DNA of 64,000 nucleotides from Zobellia amurskyensis (GTDB lineage: Bacteria > Bacteroidota > Bacteroidia > Flavobacteriales > Flavobacteriaceae): positions 36,283-100,282 of the forward strand of contig NZ_RCNR01000015.1 in assembly GCF_009725985.1 (NCBI RefSeq), given 5' to 3'. Both the position numbers and the translations under genes were made by a program. Positions 51,551-60,512 of this stretch are shown piece by piece (position 1 is the stretch's first letter; each line of letters begins with the position of its first letter). A model generated the notes under the pieces. That model searched no databases. It was given only the letters and a program-made list of their open reading frames with translations, and was not told the DNA's origin.

Positions 51551-52825
51551 TCAGTCATTAAACCGTTTAAAAATAACACAAGCATTTACATCTCCAAAAC
51601 CAAAACTGGCTTTTGCCAAAATAGTAGGTTGGTGTAAAATGGTTTTCTGCGGAATACGGTCGGGAGAAATGATTTCAGTGATTTCTGGATGAATATCGGT
51701 ACAGTTCACGTTTCCAAAGAGTTGTGATTTTTTAAATTGAAGTAAGGCAGCTACACATTCGATACTTCCAGCAGCGGATAAACAATGTCCGAACAACCCT
51801 TTAAACGAATTGATATACGGAAAATCAGATCCAGAGCGATTTAATGCGGCACTCCAATTGGCTATTTCAAGTCCATCTTTAGATGTGGCGGTCAAATGTC
51901 CGTTTATTGTATCAATATCATTATTCTGAATTCCGGCATGAGCAACGGCCTGTGAAATACATCGTTGTACCGCCTCGCTATTGGGAGCGGTCATGGTGCC
52001 ATCGCCACGCTGACCGCCACTGTTTACGGAGCCTCCCAAAATTTCGGCATAGATTTTTGCCCCACGGGCTTGGGCACTTTCCAGCGATTCAAGAACCAAG
52101 GCTCCTGCCCCACTTCCGGGTACAAATCCCGCTGCGCTGGCACTCATTGGCCTACTAGCTTCTTCCGGATTTTCATTATAGTTTCTCGGGAGAATACGCA
52201 TGGCATCAAAACCTGCCCACACATAAGGCCCGCTATCGCTACAACTTCCCACAAGCATTCGTTCTGCCTGTCCGCTTGCAATGCGTTCGTAGCCCATTAG
52301 GACACCTTCCGTTCCCGTTGTACATGCCGATGAATTGGTCGTAACCTGATTTCCGCAGCCCAGAATACCGCCCAGATAAGCACTAACACCGCTTGCCATA
52401 GTTTGAATGACGCTGGTACTTCCCAAACGGCGTACGTTCTTATCGTCAATCTGATAAATAGCTTCTCGGAATTTGTCCACGCCCAGCGTTCCAGAGCCAA
52501 AGATGATACCACTGTCCCAATTCGGTTGTTCTTTTTCGGCGATAGTCAATCCCGCATCTTTCCAGGCATCCGTTCCTGCTATAACTCCGTACATGATGCC
52601 GGTTGCGGAGAGTCCACGTAACTGTAAAGGCGTAAAGTATTGAGTAAGCAATTCATCATTAAGTTCCGGTTTAGCAGCAATTTGGCATCCAAATCCCAAT
52701 TCTTTTAATTCAGGTTGAAACCGAATGCCACTTTTACCTAAAGCCATTGCTTCCGCAAAATCAGTTAACCCGATTCCGTTAGGAGCACAAACACCCATTC
52801 CTGTTATTACTACTCTTCTACGCAT
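51551..52825 (-). CDS. beta-ketoacyl-ACP synthase (FabF/KAS II type)
   Basis: 424 aa from the ATG at 52825 (MRRRVVITGMGVCAPNGIGL); another ATG six bases upstream is possible and both overlap the dehydratase gene. Thiolase-fold KAS with the complete Cys-His-His triad: C168 in NSSACTTGTEG, H310 in NGHLTATSKDG and H347 in GLFGHCLSAAG. The usual HGTxT motif is altered to NGHLTAT, so specificity may be unusual. It would elongate ACP-bound chains by two carbons inside this operon. Confidence 0.9.
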   Translation of the reverse strand: MRRRVVITGMGVCAPNGIGLTDFAEAMALGKSGIRFQPELKELGFGCQIAAKPELNDELLTQYFTPLQLRGLSATGIMYGVIAGTDAWKDAGLTIAEKEQPNWDSGIIFGSGTLGVDKFREAIYQIDDKNVRRLGSTSVIQTMASGVSAYLGGILGCGNQVTTNSSACTTGTEGVLMGYERIASGQAERMLVGSCSDSGPYVWAGFDAMRILPRNYNENPEEASRPMSASAAGFVPGSGAGALVLESLESAQARGAKIYAEILGGSVNSGGQRGDGTMTAPNSEAVQRCISQAVAHAGIQNNDIDTINGHLTATSKDGLEIANWSAALNRSGSDFPYINSFKGLFGHCLSAAGSIECVAALLQFKKSQLFGNVNCTDIHPEITEIISPDRIPQKTILHQPTILAKASFGFGDVNACVIFKRFND

Positions 52826-53270
52826 GTACATCGGCTTTAAACATTCCGGATATTTCACCTTTACAGACCAATTTTCCGTCGGAGTTGTGCATTTTCACGG
52901 AGCACTTAAGTTTGTTAAATCGAAAATAAATCTTCTCAGAGGTCACCGTTACTTTTTCATTCGGTTTTACGGGGAGTAGAAATTCCATTTGCGTACTACT
53001 CATGCCAATTTGCATCCCATTTGGCGTAAAATCACCTTCCTTTTGCAAAAGGTGAATTCCCAAGCACACAACACCAATCTGCGCGCAACATTCCGTTAGC
53101 ATCACCCCTGGGGTCACCGGAGCATTTTTAAAATGCCCTTTATAAAAATAAGAATCTTCAGAAAAGCTATATGTGCCGACCACACCGTTTTCGTAAACCT
53201 CAATCAGTTCATCAACGAACAAAAAGGGTTCTGTATATGGCAATTGGCTTGTAATGTGATAATAATTCAT
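52818..53270 (-). CDS. 3-hydroxyacyl-ACP dehydratase (FabZ-like hotdog)
   Basis: 150-aa single hotdog domain. H46 in YKGHFKNAPVTPGV and E60 in LTECCAQIG match the catalytic His and Glu of FabZ. EPFLFVDELIEV is the typical N-terminal motif. It dehydrates the 3-hydroxyacyl-ACP intermediate. The coding end overlaps the KAS start by 8 bases; 13 bases separate it from the SDR gene. Confidence 0.88.
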   Translation of the reverse strand: MNYYHITSQLPYTEPFLFVDELIEVYENGVVGTYSFSEDSYFYKGHFKNAPVTPGVMLTECCAQIGVVCLGIHLLQKEGDFTPNGMQIGMSSTQMEFLLPVKPNEKVTVTSEKIYFRFNKLKCSVKMHNSDGKLVCKGEISGMFKADVHA

Positions 53271-53283
53271 AATCTGTCAAATT

Positions 53284-54063
53284 CTATCGCAGGCTCTCCC
53301 CACCATCTACTCTTATAACCGTACCGGTTATCCATTTCGCTTCGTCGGTACTAAGCAAATAGACCGCATTCGCGACATCTTCGGGCGTGGTCAAACGCTT
53401 GTTGGGATTGCGCTCTAAAGCACTTTTCTTTAATTTTTCACTATTGGGAATTAGTGCAAAGGCCTTTGTTTCCGTTGTGCCTGCTTGAATACAATTGGCT
53501 TTAATGCCCTTTGGAGCATATTCTAGCGCAATACTTCGGGTTAGCGCCTCAAGGGTCGCCTTTGCAGCGGAAACAGCGGCATACCCTTCCCAAGCTCTTG
53601 TGCTGCCTTCACTGGTGAACGCAACGATACGGGCATCATCATCAAACAAATCGGTTTCAAAAACAGCTTTTGTCCAATCGTAAAGACTTATGGACATGGC
53701 ATTTAAAGTAATTTCTATATCCTGATGATTCAAGGTGGTTTCTTCATTGGAAACCATAGGTTTAAGGCTTCCCTTGGCTATACTATGAACCATCATTTTT
53801 ATTTTTCCGGTAGTTGATAAAACGTTTCTAATTTCATCAATGGTTTCTATCCTTTTTTCGGCATTTGTAGCATCGATATTAAAATGCAAAAGTTCAGACC
53901 CGGTTGAAGTTATTTCTTCAAAATGTATGTTAATGTATTCTAAATCAGACCTTCTATCTCTATGAATAATTATGATATGAAACCCGTGACGCGCCATTTT
54001 TTTAGCTGTAGCCAAACCTAGACCACTACTTCCGCCAAGAATAAGAACCCATTCTTTTGTCAT
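53284..54063 (-). CDS. SDR reductase with Y-x6-K motif (FabL-type enoyl-ACP reductase-like)
   Basis: 259 aa Rossmann SDR. Cofactor motif ILGGSSGLGLATAKKMARHG, and the active-site pair Y161 and K168 in EGYAAVSAAKATLEALTRS: six residues between Tyr and Lys, as in FabI/FabL enoyl reductases, where ordinary ketoreductases have three. The C-terminus (PNKRLTTPEDVANAVYLLST and WITGTVIRVDGG) also resembles FabL. In the operon it would saturate the chain. A separate ketoreductase is not present in the cluster, so that step may borrow the housekeeping FabG. Confidence 0.85.
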   Translation of the reverse strand: MTKEWVLILGGSSGLGLATAKKMARHGFHIIIIHRDRRSDLEYINIHFEEITSTGSELLHFNIDATNAEKRIETIDEIRNVLSTTGKIKMMVHSIAKGSLKPMVSNEETTLNHQDIEITLNAMSISLYDWTKAVFETDLFDDDARIVAFTSEGSTRAWEGYAAVSAAKATLEALTRSIALEYAPKGIKANCIQAGTTETKAFALIPNSEKLKKSALERNPNKRLTTPEDVANAVYLLSTDEAKWITGTVIRVDGGESLR

Positions 54064-54084
54064 GTAATTTTATTTAAAAGCTAG

Positions 54085-55140
54085 TTACCATTCCAATAAT
54101 ACACGCTGCGCAGAGAAGCCTGGGCCAAAACTTAGGATAAGCCCTTGTTCACCTTGCTTTATATCCTTTTCCATGAAACGTTCCAATACATAGAGTACCG
54201 TGGCGCTGCTCATATTTCCGTATTGCCGTAGTACTTCACGCGTATCGTCTATATTCTTTCCCATGGCACCAAAAAGTTCCTCAACCGTCTGGACTATTTT
54301 TTTTCCGCCAGGATGAAAGATAAGGTGGTCTACCGCTTCTATTGACGTGCCGTGCTTTTCCAAAAAAGGATGTACAATGTTAGGAAAATGAGCTGAAATC
54401 GTTTCCGGTACGGTAATATCCAAAATCATCTTAAGCCCGTGGTTGGTCAAATCAAAACCCATCATGTGGGTCGCATCCGTAAAGTGATACATTTCCCCAC
54501 CTTTTATTTTTGGACCTTGGGCATTATCTTCCGAGGATAAGAGTACGCAAGAGGCGCCATCGCCAAAAATAGCGGCACTGACCATGTTTGCCATGGAAAA
54601 ATCATTGAGCTGAAAGGTTGCCGTGGGACTCTCAACGGCAATAACGGCAGCGCGTTTACCAGGGTTGGATTTCAGGAAATTATGTGCATATATCAATCCA
54701 GATACTCCTGCCGCACAACCCATCTCGGTAACCGGAAGTCGCACTATATCTTGCCGCAACCCTAAATCATTGATTAAATACGCATCTAAAGACGGAATCA
54801 TAATGCCGGTACAACTTACCGTAATGATGTAGTCTAAGGAGTCCGCCTGCCAACTACTCTCGTTTAAAGCCTTCTCTAAGACCTTCTTTCCTAGTTTTTT
54901 AACTTCCCGAACGTAGATTGTATTTTTTTCTTCAAAAGATGTAGCTACAAAAACCTCTTCGGGCTTCATGATGCTGTAACGTTTGTCTACGGCTGCTCCT
55001 TCAAATATTTTAATGACTTTGCGGCGGAACCGGTCCTCTTGTCCAGAGAGCCACATATTTACTAAAGGCAGTATTTCTTCGGTTGGCTTGCAATAATCGG
55101 GCAATTGTTTGACCGTTTTTACTATTCGCACTTCGTTCAT
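54085..55140 (-). CDS. type III polyketide synthase (chalcone-synthase-like)
   Basis: 351-aa homodimeric-type condensing enzyme that extends an acyl starter with malonyl-CoA and cyclises it. The full catalytic triad is visible: C142 in VTEMGCAAGVSGL, H276 in LIFHPGGKKI and N309 in RQYGNMSSATVLYVLE. IFGDGASCVLL and the C-terminal ILSFGPGFSAQRVLLEW complete the CHS family pattern. Bacterial relatives make alkylresorcinols, alkylpyrones, tetrahydroxynaphthalene or phloroglucinol; the adjacent fatty-acid-type genes suggest a long-chain acyl starter here. Confidence 0.93.
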   Translation of the reverse strand: MNEVRIVKTVKQLPDYCKPTEEILPLVNMWLSGQEDRFRRKVIKIFEGAAVDKRYSIMKPEEVFVATSFEEKNTIYVREVKKLGKKVLEKALNESSWQADSLDYIITVSCTGIMIPSLDAYLINDLGLRQDIVRLPVTEMGCAAGVSGLIYAHNFLKSNPGKRAAVIAVESPTATFQLNDFSMANMVSAAIFGDGASCVLLSSEDNAQGPKIKGGEMYHFTDATHMMGFDLTNHGLKMILDITVPETISAHFPNIVHPFLEKHGTSIEAVDHLIFHPGGKKIVQTVEELFGAMGKNIDDTREVLRQYGNMSSATVLYVLERFMEKDIKQGEQGLILSFGPGFSAQRVLLEW

Positions 55141-55156
55141 ATATCTTAGTCGGTCG

Positions 55157-55861
55157 TTAATGTTCAGCTACCCATACATATCTAAAGGCCCATTTTTGGG
55201 CAATGGCATGCTTCATTTTGGGTAGTTTTGTGGCAAACGCCTGTAATTCATTTTTAAGAAACCCACTTTTTATAGAGGTGAGTCCATCTTGTTTGGCAAT
55301 ATTGGTTCGTATAAAAATAGTGCTAAAGAGTTTAAAAAGTTGGTATGCCATTGCACTTCGCTGCAAATCGTTAATAATAAAACCGATTCGGCTCAATTTT
55401 GAAAATTGTGTTAGGAATTGCGGGATTTGCTCATTGGTGAAATGATGCATAGTTAGTGTACATAGTAAAACATCACACTGCAATTCATCTGGCTGCAACT
55501 TCAAAATATCTTGTTTTAAATATTCAATTTCAGGAAAATTAAGGGATTGCTGACGTGCAATGTCCAGACTCTTTTCGTTTAGGTCAACCCCAATGCATTT
55601 CAACTTAAAATTGTGTTTTCGAGACCAAAGAACGATAGTTCTGAGCATACTTCCATTGCCACAACCCATATCTAAAATCGTATATGATTCTTTATTTTTA
55701 CTATATATTAAGCTATGTAAAGATTGTACGGTTAAATTGTTTCCGTTCAAAAATGTATTGGCACGGTCAATATCCAACAAAACCTTTTTAAGTTGTGTTT
55801 GATCCAATGATAAATCATCCATCAACTCGGTTTCGGTACTTCTTTCTGAAAATTTACCCAT
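55157..55861 (-). CDS. class I SAM-dependent methyltransferase
   Basis: 234 aa. Motif I SYTILDMGCGNGSMLRT (about 59-75) binds SAM, followed by LKCIGVDLNEKSLDIARQQ (acidic ribose ligand) and CDVLLCTLTMHHFTNEQIPQ (post-motif I). It is like UbiE/polyketide methyltransferases placed beside type III PKS genes, where it would O- or C-methylate the phenolic product. Its ATG overlaps the upstream FAD gene stop by one base (TAATG). Confidence 0.9.
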   Translation of the reverse strand: MGKFSERSTETELMDDLSLDQTQLKKVLLDIDRANTFLNGNNLTVQSLHSLIYSKNKESYTILDMGCGNGSMLRTIVLWSRKHNFKLKCIGVDLNEKSLDIARQQSLNFPEIEYLKQDILKLQPDELQCDVLLCTLTMHHFTNEQIPQFLTQFSKLSRIGFIINDLQRSAMAYQLFKLFSTIFIRTNIAKQDGLTSIKSGFLKNELQAFATKLPKMKHAIAQKWAFRYVWVAEH

Positions 55862-56985
55862 TATTGAATTGGTTTACCGTGTGTGTTCTTGATCAGTTGC
55901 TTTAAAAGCCAAGGTTGTTTTGCGACAAATGCTATGGCGCAGTCAGATACAGTTGGGTTCAATAATATAGTTTGAAGTTGCCTGCCCAACCATAATCTCC
56001 TTTTAAAAGTACGGTTCCATTCTTTAGTGTATGCCTGTTCCATGTTTTTTCGGTCAGTTTCTTTTCCAGTCAAAAAAGCATGAATCAACTCCGAGGCTAT
56101 TTTAGCGCTATGTATAGCCATGGCCATGCCGTTGCCACAAAGAGGGTGAATTAAACCTGCCGTGTCTCCACACATGAGTACGTGGTTTTCTATGGGGTTC
56201 TTAGCGTGAAAAGAAATTTGTGCAATGGTTAGCGGCGATTCAAAAAGAGGCTCGGCTCTATCTAAGAAATCCCTTAGAACAGGGTTCTCGCCAACTACCT
56301 GTTTGTTGAAACGCTCAATATCCTTTTCTGATTGAAAACTTTTATAAGACACCAAATAGCAGAAATTCACTGCTCCTGTTTCGGTTTTAGAGAGTCCGCC
56401 ATAGCCGCCTTTAAAATTATGTAGCCCGACTTTGTTTTTAGGAAAGCTGTCTAGACGATAGTGACTTTTAATAGCCAACCAGGAGGATTTTTGTTGAATG
56501 AAATGTCGATTCAGCTGCTTGTCCAGAGCACTTCTTTTTCCGTATGACCCAATTGTTATTCTTGAAGTGTAGGTTTCTTTAGTGTCTGTAATAACTTTAA
56601 ATACAGTATTTTGAAATTCAATTGAAGTTACGCTTTTAAAAATAAATGTAACTCCTAATGCCATTGCCTTTTCGTACAGTAGATTATCAAAAGCATAGCG
56701 ACTGATTCCTGTTCCTCCCAAGGGTAATTTTGCTTTTAAAACTGTACCATGCACTGTTGAAAATTCCAAGGTATCAACTGAGACCGCTCCAAAATCTTTT
56801 AAGTCAATACCCAAACTCTTTAGATATGGAAGCACTTCATTGGAGACGTATTCACCACAAACTTTGTGATGCGGATAGGGTTCCTTTTCAAAGACCAGTA
56901 TTTTATGTCCTGCTTTGGCCAAATGAATGGCGGTAGTTAGTCCTGCTAAACCTCCACCAACGATAATTGCATCATACTGCTCCAC
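55861..56985 (-). CDS. FAD-dependent oxidoreductase (geranylgeranyl-reductase/phenol-hydroxylase-like)
   Basis: 374 aa. FAD Rossmann motif DAIIVGGGLAGLTTAIHLAK (GxGxxG at 10-15), YPHHKVCGEYVS, the second FAD motif VLMCGDTAGLIHPLCGNGMA and an aromatic-rich C-terminus. It is closest to the PHBH/GGR group found with polyketide genes. It would hydroxylate the aromatic ring of the PKS product or reduce its chain. First gene of the operon, but only 24 bases separate its start from the terminator of the OmpA gene upstream, so its promoter must lie in or beside that terminator, or transcription reads through. Confidence 0.88.
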   Translation of the reverse strand: MEQYDAIIVGGGLAGLTTAIHLAKAGHKILVFEKEPYPHHKVCGEYVSNEVLPYLKSLGIDLKDFGAVSVDTLEFSTVHGTVLKAKLPLGGTGISRYAFDNLLYEKAMALGVTFIFKSVTSIEFQNTVFKVITDTKETYTSRITIGSYGKRSALDKQLNRHFIQQKSSWLAIKSHYRLDSFPKNKVGLHNFKGGYGGLSKTETGAVNFCYLVSYKSFQSEKDIERFNKQVVGENPVLRDFLDRAEPLFESPLTIAQISFHAKNPIENHVLMCGDTAGLIHPLCGNGMAMAIHSAKIASELIHAFLTGKETDRKNMEQAYTKEWNRTFKRRLWLGRQLQTILLNPTVSDCAIAFVAKQPWLLKQLIKNTHGKPIQ

Positions 56986-57009
56986 TACGGTAAGATAGTT
57001 AATTTAGAC

Positions 57010-57039
57010 AAAAAAAATACCGACATAGACTGCCGGTAT
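57010..57039 (-). terminator. rho-independent terminator after the OmpA gene
   Basis: ATACCG (57017-57022) and CGGTAT (57034-57039) close a hairpin with further internal pairs (GACA...TGCC region imperfect); on the minus strand it is followed by a U-run (A-tract 57010-57017). Confidence 0.75.
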
Positions 57040-57071
57040 CTTTAGAAAAATCATGTATTTAGGTAAGCGTA

Positions 57072-57767
57072 CTATCCTTTTACCTTTTGCTTAGCTTCTT
57101 GTTTCAATGCTTCACTAGCAACGATAGCCAGTTCCACTCTACGGTTTTTAGCTTTACCCTCATTAGTAGTATTATCTCCTACAGGCTGAGTCTCACCGTA
57201 CCATTTAGTTTCCAAACGGCTTTTATCGATACCCTGAGAAATTAGGTAATTCGTTACCGAAGAAGCTCTCTGCTTAGATAAGGTCATATTGTAATCATCT
57301 GGACCAGCGCTATCTGTATGACCTTCTACCAAAACATTGGATTTTGGGTAATCATTCAAGATTTTAGCCATACTGTTTAATGTAGTTTGAGAAGTACCTT
57401 TCACATCGGACTTATTGGTATCAAAATAAACACCCGCATCTTCATTAAAGGTCACGTTGATACCTTCACCAACACGACTGACTTCTGCTCCTGGAATTTC
57501 TTCTTCAATACGTTCCGCTTGGCGATCCATTCGGTCACCGATATAACCACCGGCCACACCACCAATAGCAGCTCCAAGAATAGCTCCAAGTACAGTATTG
57601 TTACCACTTCCTACGTTATTACCAATAACGCCACCAATAGCGGCACCACTACCAGCACCAATTACGGCGCCTTTTTGTTTACTGTTTGAATTTTGTATGG
57701 TCTTACAACCTACTACCATGGTCAAAGCCATGACGATATATGCTGATTTTAAAATTACTTTCTTCAT
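57072..57767 (-). CDS. OmpA-family peptidoglycan-associated lipoprotein with glycine zipper
   Basis: 231 aa. Lipobox VVGC (Cys21). A glycine-zipper segment (about 33-80: GAVIGAGSGAAIGGVIGNNV, then GAILGAAIGGVAGGYIGDRM) is followed by a C-terminal OmpA domain (about 105-220) with the peptidoglycan-binding signature NVLVEGHTDSAGPDDYNMTLSKQRASSV and NRRVELAIV. It anchors the outer membrane to the cell wall. It is followed by a terminator and preceded by 11 bases to the lipocalin-like lipoprotein gene. Confidence 0.92.
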   Translation of the reverse strand: MKKVILKSAYIVMALTMVVGCKTIQNSNSKQKGAVIGAGSGAAIGGVIGNNVGSGNNTVLGAILGAAIGGVAGGYIGDRMDRQAERIEEEIPGAEVSRVGEGINVTFNEDAGVYFDTNKSDVKGTSQTTLNSMAKILNDYPKSNVLVEGHTDSAGPDDYNMTLSKQRASSVTNYLISQGIDKSRLETKWYGETQPVGDNTTNEGKAKNRRVELAIVASEALKQEAKQKVKG

Positions 57768-57778
57768 ATGATTATGTC

Positions 57779-58261
57779 TTATTGTTTTGTGAAATTATAA
57801 ACCACCGAAACAGGACTTCCATCCACATTTACATCGGATTTTAATGTCATTTGAGATGCGGATAAAGAAAGGATTTCTAATCTATATCCCGTTCTACCAT
57901 ATAGGTCTTTTTTCTTTTCATCAATATATTTAAACTGTAGTTTGTCATTACCGCTTTCGCTTTCTAGAACAGACCATCTAATGTTACGGACTCCTCCGGC
58001 ACATACACTGTTAGAAGTTGGTATTGTGTAACTTCCGGTACTATTATTTTCTAAAAAGTACCAAGTACTTCCTTCAAAACAGAATCCGTTGGCATCATTA
58101 AAAAGCATGGATTTAAAGGAGCCTTCACTACCTTCATATCCTACATTTTCTAACACCCAATTGCCGTTTATGGTTTTGCGTTGCTCACGTACGTCCTTAG
58201 AAATGGAACACGAGGTCAAAACTAGAGCACAAACGAACAGTACAATACTATTCTTCATCAT
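57779..58261 (-). CDS. lipocalin-like lipoprotein
   Basis: 160 aa, lipobox LTSC (Cys17). The mature domain INGNWVLENVGYEGSEGSFK...TWYFLENNSTGSYTIPTS then GRTGYRLEILSLSASQMTLK is a lipocalin-like (DUF4488/DUF5004-type) beta-barrel. Several family members bind lipids or act at the cell surface; the ligand is unknown. Cotranscribed with the OmpA gene. Confidence 0.75.
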   Translation of the reverse strand: MMKNSIVLFVCALVLTSCSISKDVREQRKTINGNWVLENVGYEGSEGSFKSMLFNDANGFCFEGSTWYFLENNSTGSYTIPTSNSVCAGGVRNIRWSVLESESGNDKLQFKYIDEKKKDLYGRTGYRLEILSLSASQMTLKSDVNVDGSPVSVVYNFTKQ

Positions 58262-58404
58262 AATTTTAATTTAAGTTTTGTCTATATACGAGTGGAAGCA
58301 GCTAAATGTTTCCATAAAATCGTTAAACAAATATTAATATCGGTAAAGTTGCTGTTTTGCAGTTGCTTGCGTTGATGGGAAAAATTAAGATGTTTGCTCA
58401 ATGA

Positions 58405-60381
58405 CTAATATGCAAGGAGTTCTTTTAAAGCTAATACAAATCGATTTTTAGGTAAGTAGTTGTTTTCTAGTTTTTTAGCGAAAGGAATAGGGGTTTCCAT
58501 ACTGGCTACACGCTTTACAGGACCATCTAAATAGTGAAATCTGTTTTCCATGACCATAGCGGAAATGTCACTGGCTATACCGCCGAACATACTGTCTTCT
58601 TGTAGAATGATCAGTTTTCCAGTTTTTTCAACCGAAGAATAAATAGAATCCATGTCCAAAGGTGCCAAGGTTCGTAAATCGATAAGGTCCGCGGAAATAT
58701 CAGGGTTCTTTTCAAGGGTGTCCAATGCCCAGTGAACTCCAGCTCCGTAGGAAACAATAGTGATATCGTTACCTTTTTGAAGCAAGGCTGCTTTGCCAAA
58801 GGGAAGCGTGTAATAATCTGCAGGCACATTTTGATAAATACTACGATACAGTGCTTTGTGTTCAAAAAAGAGAACCGGATTGGGGTCGTTAATAGCCGTA
58901 GCCAATAATCCCTTTGCATCATATGGAAAAGCGGGATAGACTACTTTAAGTCCAGGTGTTTTGGTAAACCACGCCTCATTGGTCTGGGAGTGAAAAGGTC
59001 CAGCACCAACATCACCTCCACAAGGCATACGAATAACCACATCTGCCTTTTCGTTCCACCGGTAGTGCGATTTTGCCAAATAATTGACAACCGGATTGAA
59101 ACCGCTACTCACAAAATCGGCAAATTGCATTTCTACAACGGCTTTCATTCCATTAATGGAGAGACCCATGGCAGTCGAAACAATTCCAGATTCGCAAATA
59201 GGCGTATTGCGAACGCGTTCTTTGCCAAAAGCATCCATAAAACCTTCGGTGATTTTAAACACGCCACCATAGTCGGCCACATCTTGACCCATGATGACCA
59301 AGTTGGAATGCTTTTCCATAGATTGTTTTAACCCTTTTGATATGGCGTCCACTAATCTAATATGTTCAACGACACTTCCAGGTTTGGTTTCTTCGTATTC
59401 AAACGGAGCATAGACATCTAAAAGTTCCTGTTCAGGTTCGGATTGAATTTCCTCTTCATCAAAGGCTAGTTTTAGGTGGTCGTTAATTTCCGTTTCGATT
59501 TCAACTCGTAGCGCTTCAATTTTATTATCCGTTAAAATACCCTCCTTTAAAAGAAAGCTTTCATAATTGGAGATAGGGTCTTTCTTGCCCCATTCCGTCA
59601 TTAATTCTCCGGGTACGTACTTAGTGCCACTAGCCTCTTCATGTCCGCGCATGCGAAAGGTCAAAAACTCAATTAAAACCGGTCGTGGTTTTTTACGAAG
59701 TTCCTCTGCAAGCTCACTTATTTTGCTATAAACTTCAAAAATATTGTTACCATCAATCGTATACGATTCTATGCCGTACCCAAGTCCCCTATCGGCTAAG
59801 GACTTACAGTTGTACTGTTCTCTGGTAGGTGTAGAAAGTCCGTACCCATTATTCTCAATACAGAAAATAACCGGTAAATCCCATACGGAAGCAATGTTCA
59901 GTGCCTCGTGAAAATCACCTTCACTAGTTCCACCCTCACCGGTAAAAACAGCGGTGACCGCTTGCTTATTTTGAAGCTTTTCAGCCAAGGCAATCCCATC
60001 GGCCACACCCAACTGTGGACCAAGGTGACTGATCATACCTATAATTTTATAGTCCTGGGTACCAAAATGGAAACTACGGTCCCGTCCTTTCGTAAATCCG
60101 TTCAGTTTTCCCTGCCATTGCGAAAAAAGGCGATGTAAAGGAATGCCACGTGTTGTAAAAACCGCTAGATTTCTGTGCATGGGTAGAATGTACTCATCAT
60201 GAGTAAGGGCGTTGGTAACGCCAACGGAGATGGCCTCCTGTCCAATACCGCTAAACCATTTAGAAATTTTCCCTTGTCGCAAGAGAATGAGCATTTTCTC
60301 TTCTGTCATACGTGGCCGCAGAAGGTCCTTGTAAAGTTTCAACAAGGTTTCTTCGCTTAAATCCGTTTTATCGTATTGCAT
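58405..60381 (-). CDS. 2-oxoacid dehydrogenase E1, alpha and beta subunits fused
   Basis: 658 aa. The N-terminal half (about 1-310) is an E1-alpha (GQEAISVGVTNAL, ThDP motif GEGGTSEGDFHEALNIASVWDLPVIFCIENNGYG). The C-terminal half (about 335-658) is an E1-beta (IMGQDVADYGGVFKITEGF, DLRTLAPLD, SMFGGIASDISAMV). Fused E1 of this kind is the Bacteroidota form of branched-chain or related 2-oxoacid dehydrogenase. It decarboxylates branched 2-oxoacids to acyl-CoA for branched fatty acids. The E2/E3 partners are not in the window. Confidence 0.92.
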   Translation of the reverse strand: MQYDKTDLSEETLLKLYKDLLRPRMTEEKMLILLRQGKISKWFSGIGQEAISVGVTNALTHDEYILPMHRNLAVFTTRGIPLHRLFSQWQGKLNGFTKGRDRSFHFGTQDYKIIGMISHLGPQLGVADGIALAEKLQNKQAVTAVFTGEGGTSEGDFHEALNIASVWDLPVIFCIENNGYGLSTPTREQYNCKSLADRGLGYGIESYTIDGNNIFEVYSKISELAEELRKKPRPVLIEFLTFRMRGHEEASGTKYVPGELMTEWGKKDPISNYESFLLKEGILTDNKIEALRVEIETEINDHLKLAFDEEEIQSEPEQELLDVYAPFEYEETKPGSVVEHIRLVDAISKGLKQSMEKHSNLVIMGQDVADYGGVFKITEGFMDAFGKERVRNTPICESGIVSTAMGLSINGMKAVVEMQFADFVSSGFNPVVNYLAKSHYRWNEKADVVIRMPCGGDVGAGPFHSQTNEAWFTKTPGLKVVYPAFPYDAKGLLATAINDPNPVLFFEHKALYRSIYQNVPADYYTLPFGKAALLQKGNDITIVSYGAGVHWALDTLEKNPDISADLIDLRTLAPLDMDSIYSSVEKTGKLIILQEDSMFGGIASDISAMVMENRFHYLDGPVKRVASMETPIPFAKKLENNYLPKNRFVLALKELLAY

Positions 60382-60512
60382 AAAATTCTTTGGGGTGTAA
60401 TTTGCATTTCGGTAGATAAAAGTAGCAAAAATACCACATCTAACGCTCGGTTTGTTATATATAATAGTTGAGCATATTTTACTAACTTTGATAAAATTTA
60501 TAAAGCAACATC

